Source: Isoetes taiwanensis (lineage: Eukaryota > Streptophyta > Lycopodiopsida > Isoetales > Isoetaceae). Taken from it: a stretch of DNA of 64,000 nucleotides. The stretch lies in assembly GCA_021234155.1 (NCBI GenBank), contig JAJEKV010000053.1, positions 4,990,488 through 5,054,487 on the forward strand, written 5' to 3'. The notes below the pieces were generated by a model. It searched no databases and was not told the DNA's origin. It worked only from the letters and a program-made list of their open reading frames with translations. Shown here one piece after another: positions 13,658 through 25,225 of the stretch. How positions within the stretch are numbered: the first letter of the stretch is position 1; every line of letters starts with the position of its first letter. The position numbers were made by a program, and so were the translations under genes.

Positions 13658-14301
13658 TAAAGCAAGAAAAGGTTAAAGGTAAAGAAGAAGGCAGGGGATG
13701 GTGATAAAGATGGACGAGAGTGGAAAAAGAGGCAATGGGAGATAGGAAAAAAATTAAATTGAAACTAGAATTGACTTACCAAATTATAGTCAAAGAAAAT
13801 TGAGTCCCCATTGCAGATCATCAATCAGAATAAATCTTGACCGAGATCTTTTGATCGGACCAGTTGCAAAATACTTGAAAATGAGCAGTGGGAGAGATGT
13901 TTCTTTTCCCTGTAAATTCCAAAGTCCAAGCTTCAATGATCTCGTTTGCGAATTCTTCAGAGTCCGGTACAAAGGAGTATTCGGGTTGAAATAGGTGATC
14001 AGGGAAGAACTGCTTGCAAAAGAATTGATACCAGAGTTCAGAGAAGGAGCCTTGTAGAAAACCACAAGAAATTCTTTGATCCTGCTTCAGAATTGTAAAG
14101 AATTTTATGTCCATAGATAGATCAGAGCACGGGGAATGCAATGGAATCCGGCTGGAATCAAGCAAAGGAGGGGATCAATCAAGCAGAGAATAGAGAAACG
14201 GGGCCAAAACTAAGCCAAGAAGTTTAAAATTCGAAAAAGACAAAAAAATCAAGAAAATAGGCGCTCATTTTTTTCAGAATCGTTGCTTTTTACAGATGCC
14301 G
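13658..14301 (-). other. LINE 5' UTR
   Basis: Runs from the target duplication to the ORF1 start. It holds a 114-codon open frame (14165-13821) in a different frame from ORF1. A GTAAGT splice-donor-like site follows shortly after, then a pyrimidine-rich stretch just before ORF1. This could be an upstream ORF or a spliced leader, but no proof is visible. Confidence 0.6.
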
Positions 14302-14314
14302 TCATAAGCATTAT
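14302..14314. repeat. LINE target-site duplication, right copy
   Basis: TCATAAGCATTAT, identical to 6348-6360. Confidence 0.95.
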
Positions 14315-17142
14315 AACAAAACCAGCATCAATAGATGGCACTAATTTATTCTAGACCAAAAAAACATGATGAGGTTCTTGCATCACATTCATTGCGTCTC
14401 TGTAGGTGCCTCTTATAGGCAACTGCATTGGGGAGTTGTAATAGTATGATTACACTTGAATTTCTTTAAATTATAAGGGATGTCATTTTTCTTGCTTGGC
14501 TTGCCCTACGTAACCCCCCCGTGTGAATATGCACCCAAACCAGAGGGGGTTTAAGGGGGATTTTAATTTAAATGTGTTAAATGCAATGGTTTGTGTTAAT
14601 AATGTTAATGGTAGTTGTGTGTTAATTGTTATATTAAAAAAAATTTTGGGCCCTTCGGGCCCTAACTAAAACAAACATAGGCAAACTTCATGGGCCTAAA
14701 CATTAATTACTAAAAAGCACAATAACATCAAGACAAACAAATTATTTCTATTGCAAACAACTATGAGTACATTTTGTGCAATCAATATTTAGCATTATAT
14801 TCATTATATTCATTATCTATAATCTGAATATTGCAATACAAGAATCATGTAAACTATTGTAAACTACACATTTCATGCATATGCTCGCATATGGTAGCAT
14901 GTGCTAGTATCAATGCAAACTGCTTTGCCCCGAAGCACATAATCTGTAACATCCGGTGCAAGATCTCCAACAAATATGGAATGATTTGGACCGAATCACC
15001 ACCTTTTGCCCTCTATGCCAAAAATGTTGACCTAGACCTTAAGCATGGAACTTTGCTGCAAAGCTGTGGCATTTTGTTTGCAGATTGAAACTTAAGTGAA
15101 TAATTTTGCTATCTGCTGGAAGAGAATATTGCTACTAAACACATTAAAAACTAGAGTATGCTAAGTATGAGAGCTTAGTTAGATTTTAAATACTCGGAAA
15201 GAGAGACCGAATAGAACTAGTTGCAAGTGGTATTTGAATAATAGAAAGTCCGGGTCACCGGGCCGCCATCGCCATAGCCAATAGAATAGCCATAGCCATG
15301 GCCACTACTTAGCCAAGAAGCTCTCCGGCCGCTCCATTCCACATGACCTCTGATCGTCGCCATGGGGGTCGCCAAGCTCCTAACCTAGACAAACTATGCC
15401 GATTTTGTGCCGGACCGCTCTCTTCTTCTTAGCGACATGAAACGCCCAAAAGCTTTGGACGCAAAATGCACCGGAGAAAGATTTGGCGTATCCTTGTCCG
15501 GGATATGCGGGGATCATATCGAAAAGATTTTTTCACAAGAAATCTGCCGTTAGTAGGGATGTGCTCAAAGTTTTGTCACGAATGGGAGACTAATTTGGAG
15601 AAATCTCGATGTGGATTGGGGGTTTTAGGCCCGGCATAATTTTTCAATTGCTTTATGCTCAAGGGCAAGAGCTAGAGACCGGGCTAGCTAGTATATTACA
15701 AGGAATAGATATTACAACTCCGGCTAGTCTTTTCAAGCAGAAAGCGGATGCAAAGAATTAATGACTTGCAAGTGAAGGTGAATGAGGAAGAAGGAAATTT
15801 ATCTCATCGGATGGAGAAGATCCAGGACTCTCGTAGTTAATGAGCCATTTTTTCTCGCAAAGCTTCATACCTGAGTGTCAAGTATTCTAAGGATGCTAAA
15901 GATTAAAATGGGCTATTTTAAATAACCATGCCCCTCTTTTTCCTATTACGCCATGAATGCCGGTTATAAGGACAGCTTATAAGGAAATCAAGAAAATGCA
16001 CCGATTCAACCGCTTTGTATTTGCAAGTTCTATAACCCGACGGGTAGTTGCCCTCTGGATCGGCTTTTCTGGCGAGAAATGACACATGGTTCATAGAAAA
16101 CAAAACCATTCTTGTCTTGTTTTCGTATTTTGGAGACAAGATAAAGTCGACACATTCAAATCTTTGTGTCTATAATTCCTTCAATTGAGAAACATCAAAG
16201 CCCGCAAGAATCCAAAAATCCCTTTGCATTGAGTAACCTCGCCCTTGTGTCCTCTGAAAAACAGATTTGAACGGAGGCCTTTTTACAGACGAACTATGGC
16301 AAAGCATGGCAAGAACAGGTCACGGCTTGTGCCTGGCCCTTGACCTTGAGAGATGAGCAACTGGCATTACCAATCAGACACAGAGGTGAGGAATAGAGAT
16401 GCGAAGGCAAAGAATCAAGCGTGAGGTAAGCCAAAAAACAAAGATTCCTTTGCGCATGATGCTTCCGTAAATCTGCTCCCCGTTGTCTTGGGGGCATTTC
16501 CGCGCTTTGCAACTCTGTGAGGGAAGATCGAAGATAGCAACCGAAAAAGATAGAAGCGGGGAAGGAAGCGGAGATCATGATTGAATATAGAAGCGGCTGG
16601 AAGAAACACATTGCCCTGAGAGGCTTGCATGTTCAGCCCCTAAAATAAAAAGAGGGCTTTTGTTGTGAGCCCTTGGATGTTGGACCATTGAAAAAAAAAA
16701 AGCTAAATCAACGACTAAGAAATGGTGCACTCTAGATGTACGCATTAGTACATCCATTCGAATACGCCATGAAATCTTAGGAAAACCTTTGTGAAAAGCG
16801 TACAAAAACACAAAAGAAACCCCCTGTTATTATGCTACATATTGCCCTTGAAGGGGAGGTGATAAGAAAAACTCAAGGTGTAGCTTTTCTATTAAGCAGA
16901 GGAACTTATATGGTTGTGTGACTCTTGAAGGCATTTCTTCAAAGCTGGAAGCAAACAACGAACAACCTGGAAGCTTGTTTCTTTTGGTAATGATCCAAGA
17001 AGCAAACATATCTTTCTATAGTTTTAGAAGATTTGGAGCAGAAGGATTTGTTTTGGTCAAAAGTCAATAAAGAGAATGAGAATGATTTTTTATCGTCCAC
17101 TGAGGCCAATCGGCCTATGGGACCCACAAGGAGCGCAGCAAA
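14315..17142. other. Intergenic, no gene seen
   Basis: No supported gene. A perfect GGGCCC-TTC-GGGCCC hairpin lies at 14648-14662. Small frames at 15918-16139 and 16294-16811 (minus) have no family resemblance. Confidence 0.45.
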
Positions 17143-17213
17143 CTTATTACTGTCCGGGTTAAAAAACCCCCGCCCCGAAGGGTTTTCGAGGGAAAAACCG
17201 TGGCAGTAATAAG
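17143..17213. repeat. 71-bp hairpin with inverted ends
   Basis: CTTATTACTG at the left pairs with CAGTAATAAG at the right, and the stem continues imperfectly (CCGGGTT with AACCGTGG). The loop is GC-rich. It could be a tiny foldback element or the remnant end of a DNA transposon. Confidence 0.6.
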
Positions 17214-17220
17214 AATGCTG

Positions 17221-17570
17221 TCAAACTGTACAAGTATACATCAATGTATATACACATGTCAAGTGTGTGCCCGAGGACATAGCTGATCTCGCATGTCCAT
17301 AACCTCCTGAATGTATGATCCCAAAGACCCGCATGAGATGCCGTGGCTCAATGTCACATGTAATGGCCGGCGTGCCCGACCAACTTAGCATAGCGTCCCT
17401 AATTTGATCATATGCTGGGCAACTTTGAAGGGTATGAGATTCATCCTCAATGACTCCCATTTGGCAGCATTGACAGAGCCTGTCCTGGCGTGGCTCACCA
17501 ATCCATCTGCCCGTCTCAATTCGAAGATAAGGATCCAAAATATCTAGCAATCCCGAGTTAAAGGTGCTGC
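17221..17570 (-). pseudogene. Fragment of a non-LTR retrotransposon C-terminus (zf-RVT)
   Basis: A 109-codon minus-strand frame contains RIETGRWIGEPRQDRLCQCC and EDESHTLQSCPAYDQIRD. This resembles the cysteine-containing segment after the reverse transcriptase in several non-LTR elements (IETGR...R.C..C....EDE.H.L..CP.Y...R). It starts abruptly and nothing upstream looks like a polymerase, so it is a truncated relic. It is not the same family as the LINE at 6361-14301. Confidence 0.65.
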
Positions 17571-19985
17571 TTTTGATATAATTTTCTTTTTAGAATTTTG
17601 TTACGATCAGCCATGCTCACTAAATTGAGGACAAAATAATACTATTGAAATATTAGCTTGCTTCCTCCTAAAATATTAAATCAATGGCTGCCCTAGCAAC
17701 ATGGTGGCACCTTGCAATTTGGGTGTTCATCTTTTTTGAAATAGGATCCTTTGACTTATTTTGTAGCTACATTTAAAATTTTAATGTCTTAGGCTTTAAC
17801 TTTTGCAAATTTCAAACTATTATTGCAAGTTTGATATTCACACTACTTTATTAAGCAGCCATTGCATTTTCTGGAACCACTGCCATGATAAATTTCTTGT
17901 AGTTCTAAGTGATCCTAACATACCATAGGTTAGGATCCATGGTGTAGGACTTCGCTTGCTCCATGCTTTAAGTGCACTACACTTGCACTTTCCCATGAGG
18001 CAACAATCTGTATGGGTTCATGTATGGGTTCCACCGAACAAAATTAGCATGCAACATCAGGTCCTATATCTACCACTATATCATTTTCCTATGAGAATAC
18101 ATCCTGCATGGGTCTGCAACTCAACATATCGTTGCCATCATGCAACAATAAATTGCAGGTCTAAACATGACAATCATCCAATATTAAAATATAAAACATG
18201 ACACACCTTAAGGTTTAACGACATGCCATCTTGCTATTTAAGTCCTACATGTGCCATGCTTCATCTTCATTCTGAACAAAACAAGGGAAAACAATGGGTC
18301 CATTGTTTTCCTTGCAAATGTTAGTTGTCAGAAAATCCTTTTGGGACGAATTCCAAATTCCAGTTCATGGTTAGGCTTAGCAAGAATAACCTAGCTAGCA
18401 TGATGTCCTATGTGTAGGTCAACATAGTGCCATGTAGGTCACCCTCTTACTGATTTAATGTAAAATCAGATCCATGCCAAAATCAAGTGAGAAATCCATG
18501 GACCATGGCAGACTGAAAAACGAGATTAGAGAATATTACCATTTGAAATAATTTCAACAGAATAACGTTAATTGGCCAAGCTCCATGTTCATGGTAGGGC
18601 TCAGCTAGAAATAACCTAGCATGTACCATGTCTTATATGTGCTACACCTGCATTTTCCCTTGCAAAAATATCCATCATGGTCTAAAAGTCAAAATCCCTA
18701 TGTCAAGGTAATGTGCATGCTCCAGTTAGTTCCAAGCATCAGGATGCTAGGTCTTTGCTTAACCCTATTTATTTAGAGGAAGGTAAAAAGTTGCAACACT
18801 GTGGGCATCACCAACACAAAATGTCAATGTTTTAAAATAGCAATTTTTGTTGATTGTAAAAATATGACTTTCAAGTATGATTTAGGCCACTTCAACCTCC
18901 GGCCATGGAGGGCAACCCTCCGTGCGCAGCACCTTGTTATATGAATTTTAAAGCAAACTGTACAAATGAACCATTTATAGTCCATCAAGAGACAACTCTA
19001 GTGTTAATCTTTATCCCTGCATCAGAGTCTTCTTCATCAATCTCAACCTCTTTTGCTAAATTAATAGAAGTGTTTTTCTCTCCCATATTTTTCCTTTCTT
19101 TGCCTCTATAGTTACCTCTGCCCCTATGAACAGTCACACTTGGGGACAGAATATGTGAATACTGAAGAACAAGTTGGGATACAACTTCAAGAGCCTGATG
19201 GCAATTCCGAGAATGAGGACCCTTATGGGAGTCATTATAAAAGGCGCCATAGTCAGTGCACGCCTACAGATGATTAAATAATATTTGAATATTAAAAGGC
19301 TTTGCAAAAGCCACATGTTGAAACATTTAGCCAAATGTATTTTACTTATCTTATGAAGGAAAGACATAAAAAATATAAAATCTATAAAAAACCTAAAAAT
19401 TATAAAACAAGAAAAATGGCAAAAGGAGATGAACGTGGAAAAAAACCTGCTTCGAAGCTTTGCCTTCTTTGCTTTTGAATCTGTGCTCTCCTCAACGAAT
19501 TGGTGTGCTAGGTTGGATCTGCTACAACTCTTAGAGGATTTAAGGAGCATCAAAGCAAGAATTGGGTATGTGTGGATGCCGTAACTTTGTGCTATCATTG
19601 TTGTACGTTATGTCTCCTTTTTGCCATTTGAGAGCTTTCATTGTTATTTGTTCCATGTCCATCTCATGAATGCAATGATTGCATACTGTTTTGGCATTGA
19701 TTCATTGTTTTCCAATTGCGATTAGGCCTTAGATCATTCTCTGCAACTCTTGGCATCATGTTTGCGTTGGAAACTTTGGATGATGTGGTCAATTTTGCCG
19801 ATGATCTCTTGGTAAGTGTTTGTTGTTCATGTTTTGGAAAGAGTGAGAGACTTTCCCTTCACATTTTGGTTCCGTTACGGGAACCTGGAATGGCTTAATT
19901 TGATGCTAAATATATGGTCAAATTGTCATAAGAAATTTACAGGTTTTAAAACAAACAGGTTGTGATTTCTAATTCCTAGAGGATT
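17571..19985. other. Intergenic with degenerate 50-bp repeats, no gene seen
   Basis: Three imperfect copies of a roughly 50-bp motif (CTACACTTGCACTTTCCC...CATGGGT type) lie near 17976, 18070 and 18645. An exon-like frame at 19716-19815 ends at a GTAAGT donor-like site, but its product is unrecognised. Nothing else is supported. Confidence 0.4.
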
Positions 19986-19990
19986 GTTCT
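19986..19990. repeat. Element A target-site duplication, left
   Basis: GTTCT, repeated at 63903-63907 directly after the 3' LTR. Confidence 0.9.
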
Positions 19991-20202
19991 TGTGACGTTC
20001 CAGCATAGTATACGGTCCCAGGACGTATACTGTACTGCATCGTCACGCAGACACGCCATCCCGATTGACGTGTACGCCGACGTGTAGATAAGCAAGTAGC
20101 ACCCTACGGGGCAACTTGCAAGTGTGTGCACATTTATTCATGTGTACACTTTAGCCACTTAATTAATATAGGCAAGTGGGCCACATCCATTTATCCCACA
20201 AG
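19991..20202 (+). repeat. Element A 5' LTR, left remnant
   Basis: Matches the first about 212 bp of the 3' LTR at 62368 with roughly ten differences, up to TTTATCCCACAAGC. After that the sequence switches abruptly to the protease region of element D. It includes the AGTATACGGTCCCAGGACGT palindromic end. Confidence 0.9.
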
Positions 20203-20205
20203 CCA

Positions 20206-20760
20206 GGAGTTTATTATTTTAGTAGACTCAGGGTGTTCTCATAATTTTATTTCATGCACCATGGCCACTAAGTTAAGACTCCCAACCAGTCCCCACGACC
20301 AGCCACTTGATGTCCAAGTCGTTGATGGAAGTTCTCAAATATCTTCTGATAAAGTGGAGGACATTACCTATCGAATTCAGACTTTTCATGCATGAGATTC
20401 TTTTGCAGTCATGGAATTGACTCATATTGATATGATTATTGGTCAAGAGTGGTTGTGGAAGTATGATCCGTTCATCAGCTTTCGAAGACATGTTATGAAA
20501 CTTCAAGTGGACGGAAAAAGATATGAATTGCAAGGGGAGAGCGATTTACCATCGACTCCATTACTCTCGGCCATTCAAGTTAAGAAGTTGGTACATAAAC
20601 AACAAGCTCAATTGTTTACCTTACTTGTACATGATAAAGCATATGAAAATGAGGAAACTACGAAGGGTGTTGACTTTTCCGTCTTTCCACCTAAATTTCC
20701 TCTTCATGAATTTAAGACCTTTCTAATGCAGGACTCCAGTCCGGAGCTCCCTCCACGAAG
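20206..20760 (+). pseudogene. Element D protease region
   Basis: Begins with EFIILVDSGCSHNFIS, the aspartic protease active site (DSG) of Ty3/gypsy elements, and continues to HIDMIIGQEWLWKYDP, the usual conserved C-terminal part. A stop at about 20393 separates two frames. The upstream gag is missing. Confidence 0.8.
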
Positions 20761-22203
20761 GAGTGTGGACCATGCGATTGACATTACTCCGGGATCCGCT
20801 CCTCCATCTCGAGCTCCATATCGAGTCTCGCATCAAGAATCTTTGAAGATCGAGCGTCAGCTTGCCGATCTTCTTGAGCGAGGTTATATCCGCCCAAGTC
20901 GTAGTCCTTACGGTGCACCTGTGTTACTGGTAAAGAAAAAGGACGAGCATGCGGCTTTGTGTGGATTATCGTGCGCTCAACAAGATAACCATCAAGAATC
21001 GATACCCGCTGCCACGGATTGATGGTCTTTTAGATCGTCTTCAAGGTAGCAAATATTTTTCTAAGATTGATTTGAAAAGCGGATATCATCAGATAAGGAT
21101 TAAAGAAGGTCATGAACATAAGACGGCCTTTAGAACACACTTTGGTCACTATGAATATATGGTTATGCCTTTTGGTCTAACTAATGCCCCTGCCACATTT
21201 ATGGCAGCCATGAATGATCTATTTCGTGACCATCTTCAGAAGGGTGTTATTGTGTATCTCGATGACATTCTTGTGTATTCTAAGAGCCTAGAAGAACATG
21301 AGGAATTGGTAAAAGTTGTTTTGACTCTATTGCAAAATCATAAATATTTTATTAATCCTAAGAAAAGTTTCTTCTTTAGAGATCATATTGAATACTTGGA
21401 ACATTTTATCTCTGCCCAGGGAATTTCAGTTGATCCACAGAAGGTTATGGCAATACGCACATGGCCTGTACCAAAGAACCAACATGATGTAAGATCCTTT
21501 CTTGGTCTTGCAAGTTTTTATCGTAAGTTTGTTAAGAATTTCTCTCTAGAAGCAACACCTTTGACTAATTTGTTGCGTAAGAATGTTCCATTTCAATGGA
21601 CTCAACAAGCTGATCGAAGCTTTATGAACCTTAAGAATGCATTAACAATGGCTCCTATTTTGACCATCGCAGATCCTCACAAGCCTTATAATGTTATGAC
21701 AGATGCAAGTGATTATGGGATCGGAGCTGTAGTAATGCAAGAGGAAAAAGTTATTGCTTATGAAAATCATAAGTTTTCTAGTGTAGAAGCTAATTATTCT
21801 GTTTTATGATAAAGAATTTCTAGCTATGATTTATGCTCTCCAGAAATGGAAGCATTACTTAATGAATGCTCACTTCTGTGTTAAAACTGACCATCAAGCT
21901 TTACGCTATTATTCTACACAACCTGTTATGAATAAACAACAAGCAAGATGGCTTGCATTCATAGCCAACTTCCAGCCCTTTGAGATCATTTACATTCCTG
22001 GAAGTAAGAATGTGGTGGCAGATGCTCTGAGTCGACGAGCTTATGCTAATGCAATTTCAGTGGTCACCACTGGCTTTGCTAGCCAATTTCCATCACTTTA
22101 TAAGCACGATCCAGATTTTACGCAGCTTTTCTCTAGCTTGACTAGGAAAGAACAGAGTCAAGCCGAAATTTCTCTCTATAAAGATTATCAAATGGATAAC
22201 TAG
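20761..22203 (+). pseudogene. Element D reverse transcriptase and RNase H
   Basis: The RT motifs are in order: GYIRPSRSPYGAPVLLVKKK, then after a one-base shift [37 protein letters not shown] and the catalytic VYLDDILVYSK. RNase H follows, with DASDYGIGAVVMQ, the KTDHQALRY motif and the end motif VVADALSRR. A frameshift near 20950 and a stop near 21810 break it. Classic chromovirus layout. Confidence 0.9.
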
Positions 22204-23455
22204 TCAAAGAGTTCTTCTACTACTTAAAGAGTTTTAAGACTCATTTTTGCTATAATTTAAATAGCAATAAATTTTTAAAGGAATCTATTGTGAAAAGTAG
22301 TCAAAGACTTCTTGTATTAGAGGTATCTAAACACAAACACCATAACCTTTGTACTTCAAGAATGTATAAACCCTTCGCATTGCAAAGTATAATGTCATTT
22401 ATTAGCATCTTCACGGACATTTCCCCTTCCTTATCGGAAGTAGCTCATCTCAAGGAACTGTATTCCCACAATATCCCAGGAGGCTAGAGTTACCGTCACC
22501 ACAAAATCGGACTAAACTTGAAACGTCCCGAAATGACGGTTTCTTGCCACTCAATGGATCCAATGGATATAAACTGCCATCCGCCCAGATGTCGACACTT
22601 TTTGAGTCTGCAAGACGCAACACGTCGAGGTCTAAGTTCTTATTTTTTAGACCTCCTTTTTTGCGATTGAAGACTGGAGCATATTCGTGAGTCAGTTGGA
22701 TCCTTATCCACACATCATTTGCAGCTTCCATACTGCGTGGATCGCACGACACGAAATGAAGGTGTACAATTTGTATGCCCCGACACAATTCGCTTCGTGT
22801 GAGCCGAACGTCCGTACTAACCTCGTTTTTGAAATTTGCAACGTGCATATGGAAATCGAAAAGTCCATTCTCCTACAATCCATGCTTTTATACATAAAGC
22901 AAATTCAAATTTCGAATTGTAGGGGGCAGGAAGCCTGTATTGGGATGAAGTAAAGATCCCGGTTAAGGGTGCTTTCCCATGAATTGCAGACTTGAAAAAG
23001 CCATACTGAGGTCAAAAACCTGAGGCTCAGAATTGTGTGGAGAATACTTTGCGACTCAGGTCCTAAACCTGAATCAAGCAAGTAAGGCGCTCATGGGAAC
23101 ACCGGAGCCTTCGGCCTGACCTCAAGAAAATCTCCGGGTTTTAGTCCCATGGGAAGGCGCAGCCGCAGCGCCTCGAAATGAAAGTCAGATACAAGGTATC
23201 TGACAAACCAAGAGACACGGTCATGAGTTGCCGGTATGCTATAATGCAAGTGGCTTTTTAGAAGCGCCACGTGTTGCATCAGTCTGTCTAACAACCAACA
23301 GAATTAAATACATATGGCGCCATGAATGCGCGATCCCCCTTATTCCGGGAGAATATTCCAAGTAAATCTGTAATGATGAGATTTTGGTATCCTAGGTATG
23401 ACGTGGAATGGCTGATAGGAGACCATTTTGAGACCCCAAATCCGCCCTAATGTAA
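22204..23455. other. Foreign segment replacing D's integrase N-terminus and core
   Basis: Between the RNase H end and the HPETDGQTERTNR motif of the integrase core there should be about 0.65 kb of integrase (HHCC finger, D and D residues). Instead 1.25 kb of unrelated DNA is present, with no integrase motif in any frame. On the minus strand it holds a 132-codon frame (22848-22450) containing TRSELCRGIQIVHLHFVSCD and VDIWADGSLYPLDPLSGKKP, and at 23160-23300 GC-richer DNA with another minus frame. It may be a captured gene fragment or a further nested insertion. The origin is not recognised. Confidence 0.6.
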
Positions 23456-24269
23456 GTTTAGTTCATCTTATCATCCTGAAACGGATGGTCAGACAGAAAG
23501 GACTAACCGCACTCTGGAAGCTATGTTATGAAGCTATACTGCAAATAAACCTACATTGTGGGAAGATTATCTTCCACTAATAGAGTTTGCCTATAATAGC
23601 TCATTGCATGCTTCTACAGATGTTACTCCTTTCCATGCAGCATATGGCTTTACTCCTCAGACACCTGCTAATTGGTTGGCAAATTCTCGAGTAGAGATGG
23701 CTAATCAAGTTGTTGAGGAGATGGGTGGTATTATTACTGCCGTAAGAGATAAGTTAAGTCATGCACAACTCCAACAAAAGAAGTTTGTTGATCGACATCG
23801 AAGACATTTAGAATTTTTGGTGGGAGAGAAGGTGTTGGTGTACATTGCACCACACCGTTATGCTTCCGTGAACAAGAAGTATCCAAAGTTACGAGCAAGA
23901 TACTTTGGACCTTATGAAATATTGCGCAAGTTCAATGATGTCAGTTATGAACTTAAGCTTCCCGTCACGTGGAAGAAAATCCATCCAGTATTTCACGTTT
24001 CACTCTTGAAACCTTTCATTGAAAGTGAAACAACTCAGTTGGAACCTGAGGATGCACCGCCACCTCAGTTTGTTGAAGGCAATAAGGTTCTAGTGGAACC
24101 TCTTAAGATCTTGGATACGAGAGAGAGAGTTCTGACCCGTCGAACAACGGTCTTGGAATACTTGGTCCAATGGAAAGGTTTGCCTATCGAAGATGCAACA
24201 TGGGAATCATCTTCCTTTGTCGCTGACTATCCTGAGATTCTGAAAGAATACTTGGGACTTCGACAATGA
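23456..24269 (+). pseudogene. Element D integrase C-terminus with chromodomain
   Basis: Starts with YHPETDGQTERTNR (around the third catalytic acid) and continues with WEDYLPLIEFAYNSSLHAST and HPVFHVSLLKPF. It ends in a chromodomain, LEYLVQWKGLPIEDATWES, followed by a stop after about 25 more residues. The chromodomain is the usual chromovirus targeting module for heterochromatin marks. The first part is out of reach of any start, so it is a fragment. Confidence 0.88.
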
Positions 24270-24298
24270 GGACATTGTCTTCTTTAAGTCGAAGGGAA

Positions 24299-24481
24299 TG
24301 TAAGAAACCATGATCATGGTAGAAATACATAAGATATTGTATTTATACTTTTATACGTCTTTTGAGACATGACTTTTCATTTTGGGACTTATGTCCTCTA
24401 TTGTACCATTTTTGAGTTACGTAATATAAGAAAGAGTATTATATAGTAAAACTGGCATTCTCTCTCTTGGGGTTCCTTTCA
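24299..24481 (+). repeat. Element D 3' LTR (short)
   Basis: Begins TGTAAGAAACC directly after the purine tract GTCGAAGGGAA and ends CCTTTCA where A's LTR resumes. At about 183 bp it would be a short LTR as in Reina-type chromoviruses. There is no second copy to confirm the boundaries. Confidence 0.6.
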
Positions 24482-24537
24482 GATGAGCTCCTGTTTGTAT
24501 ACGGTGTGTGCACCGTATATGAGTAGGGGACGTCACA
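24482..24537 (+). repeat. Element A 5' LTR, right remnant
   Basis: Matches the last 56 bp or so of the 3' LTR (GTATACGGTG and CACCGTATA palindrome, then GTAGGGGACGTCACA). It is directly followed by the primer binding site. Confidence 0.92.
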
Positions 24538-24538
24538 G

Positions 24539-24550
24539 TGGTATCAGAGC
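24539..24550 (+). promoter_or_regulatory. Element A primer binding site (tRNA-iMet)
   Basis: TGGTATCAGAGC, one base after the LTR end. It is the standard plant sequence complementary to the 3' end of initiator tRNA-Met, which primes minus-strand synthesis. Confidence 0.95.
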
Positions 24551-24743
24551 AATGTTCTTGGAGACCAAGAGCAAAGCACTTGCCATGCTCCCAGTAGTAC
24601 TAACTTAGTAGAATTCTCAAACCTCGAAAAAGTGGGAAAATGTTTTTCTCAATTTTTGTAATTTATGCTAAGCTAGTAACAGTTAGAAGAATTGAAAACC
24701 AAACTAAAAAGTTGAACTAAACCTTGACCAAGTGTGGAAATTG

Positions 24744-25010
24744 CTCACGGTATGCGCCAGGGCATCGACCTAAAATTTAGGTCAGGCCCCAGGCGCACAC
24801 CATGAGTAACTCTACCACACTCACCTTGAAACTTGAAGAATTTGAACAAGATAATATGCTAGATCGAGTTTTAAGGTAAGGTTTAGCTAGAATTATACAT
24901 CACACCCCTAGGAATATGTCTAGAAGTTGTATATTTTTAGACAAAAATGCAAAATTACTCACAGTATGCGCCAGAGCCTCGACCTAAAATTTAGATCAGG
25001 CCTCTATGAG
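24744..25010 (+). promoter_or_regulatory. Two palindromes upstream of ORF1 (element A)
   Basis: Palindrome 1 (24744-24806) runs CTCACGGTATGCGCC ... GACCTAAAATTTAGGTC ... GGCGCACACCATGAG. Palindrome 2 (24958-25010) is similar but slightly decayed, and its outer arms extend to AAAATTACTCA and TGAGTAATTTT. Equivalent pairs precede ORF2 in this element and both ORFs in element C. They lie upstream of a TATA box, so they are more likely DNA control sites than mRNA hairpins, although they would also fold in full-length RNA. Confidence 0.85.
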
Positions 25011-25115
25011 TAATTTTACTTAGAAAACTCTGAAGTAAGTACATGTTTTAAGTCAATATGTGCCTTGACTCATGAAAATGAGCATTTTAGAATTTGACCT
25101 AAAATTTGCCCAAGC

Positions 25116-25123
25116 TATAAATA
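25116..25123 (+). promoter_or_regulatory. TATA box of ORF1 (element A)
   Basis: TATAAATA, 103 bp before the ORF1 ATG. The same octamer stands 100-120 bp before ORF2 here and before both ORFs in element C. The following leader holds GAGGCGATTTTTAGGCGCC, shared in part with the ORF2 leader. Confidence 0.75.
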
Positions 25124-25225
25124 GACCCAAACCCTTCTCATTTGTAGACTTTCTGCTTAGAAGTTAGCTCCCGCACTTTGAGGCGATTTTTAGGCGCCAG
25201 AGCTCCGTTTGACTTGAAATAAAAC

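Larger units (their letters stand above)
6361..14301 (-). mobile_element. Full-length L1-type LINE (non-LTR retrotransposon)
   Basis: This 7.9-kb element runs right to left. In element order it has a 5' UTR (14301-13658), ORF1 (13657-10935), ORF2 with endonuclease and reverse transcriptase (10899-7117), a possible extra ORF (7184-6705) and an A-rich tail (6389-6361). It is bounded by a perfect 13-bp target duplication, the size expected of target-primed reverse transcription. It is full length but broken by a frameshift in ORF1 and several stops in ORF2, so this copy is not autonomous. The intact target duplication and few lesions suggest a fairly young insertion. Confidence 0.95.
20203..24481 (+). 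mobile_element. Element D: 5'-truncated Reina/Tekay-like chromovirus in A's LTR
   Basis: It starts inside the protease and ends with a short LTR-like segment beginning TG after GAAGGGAA. It replaces about 1.26 kb of A's 5' LTR rather than simply interrupting it, since A's LTR resumes at 24482 with only its last 56 bp. No 5' LTR, gag or target duplication of D is visible. A recombination or deletion after insertion probably removed both D's left half and the middle of A's LTR. Confidence 0.8.

Noticed and set aside
16294-16811. Overlapping minus-strand frames
   Set aside because: Low-complexity composition with several competing frames and no recognisable motif.
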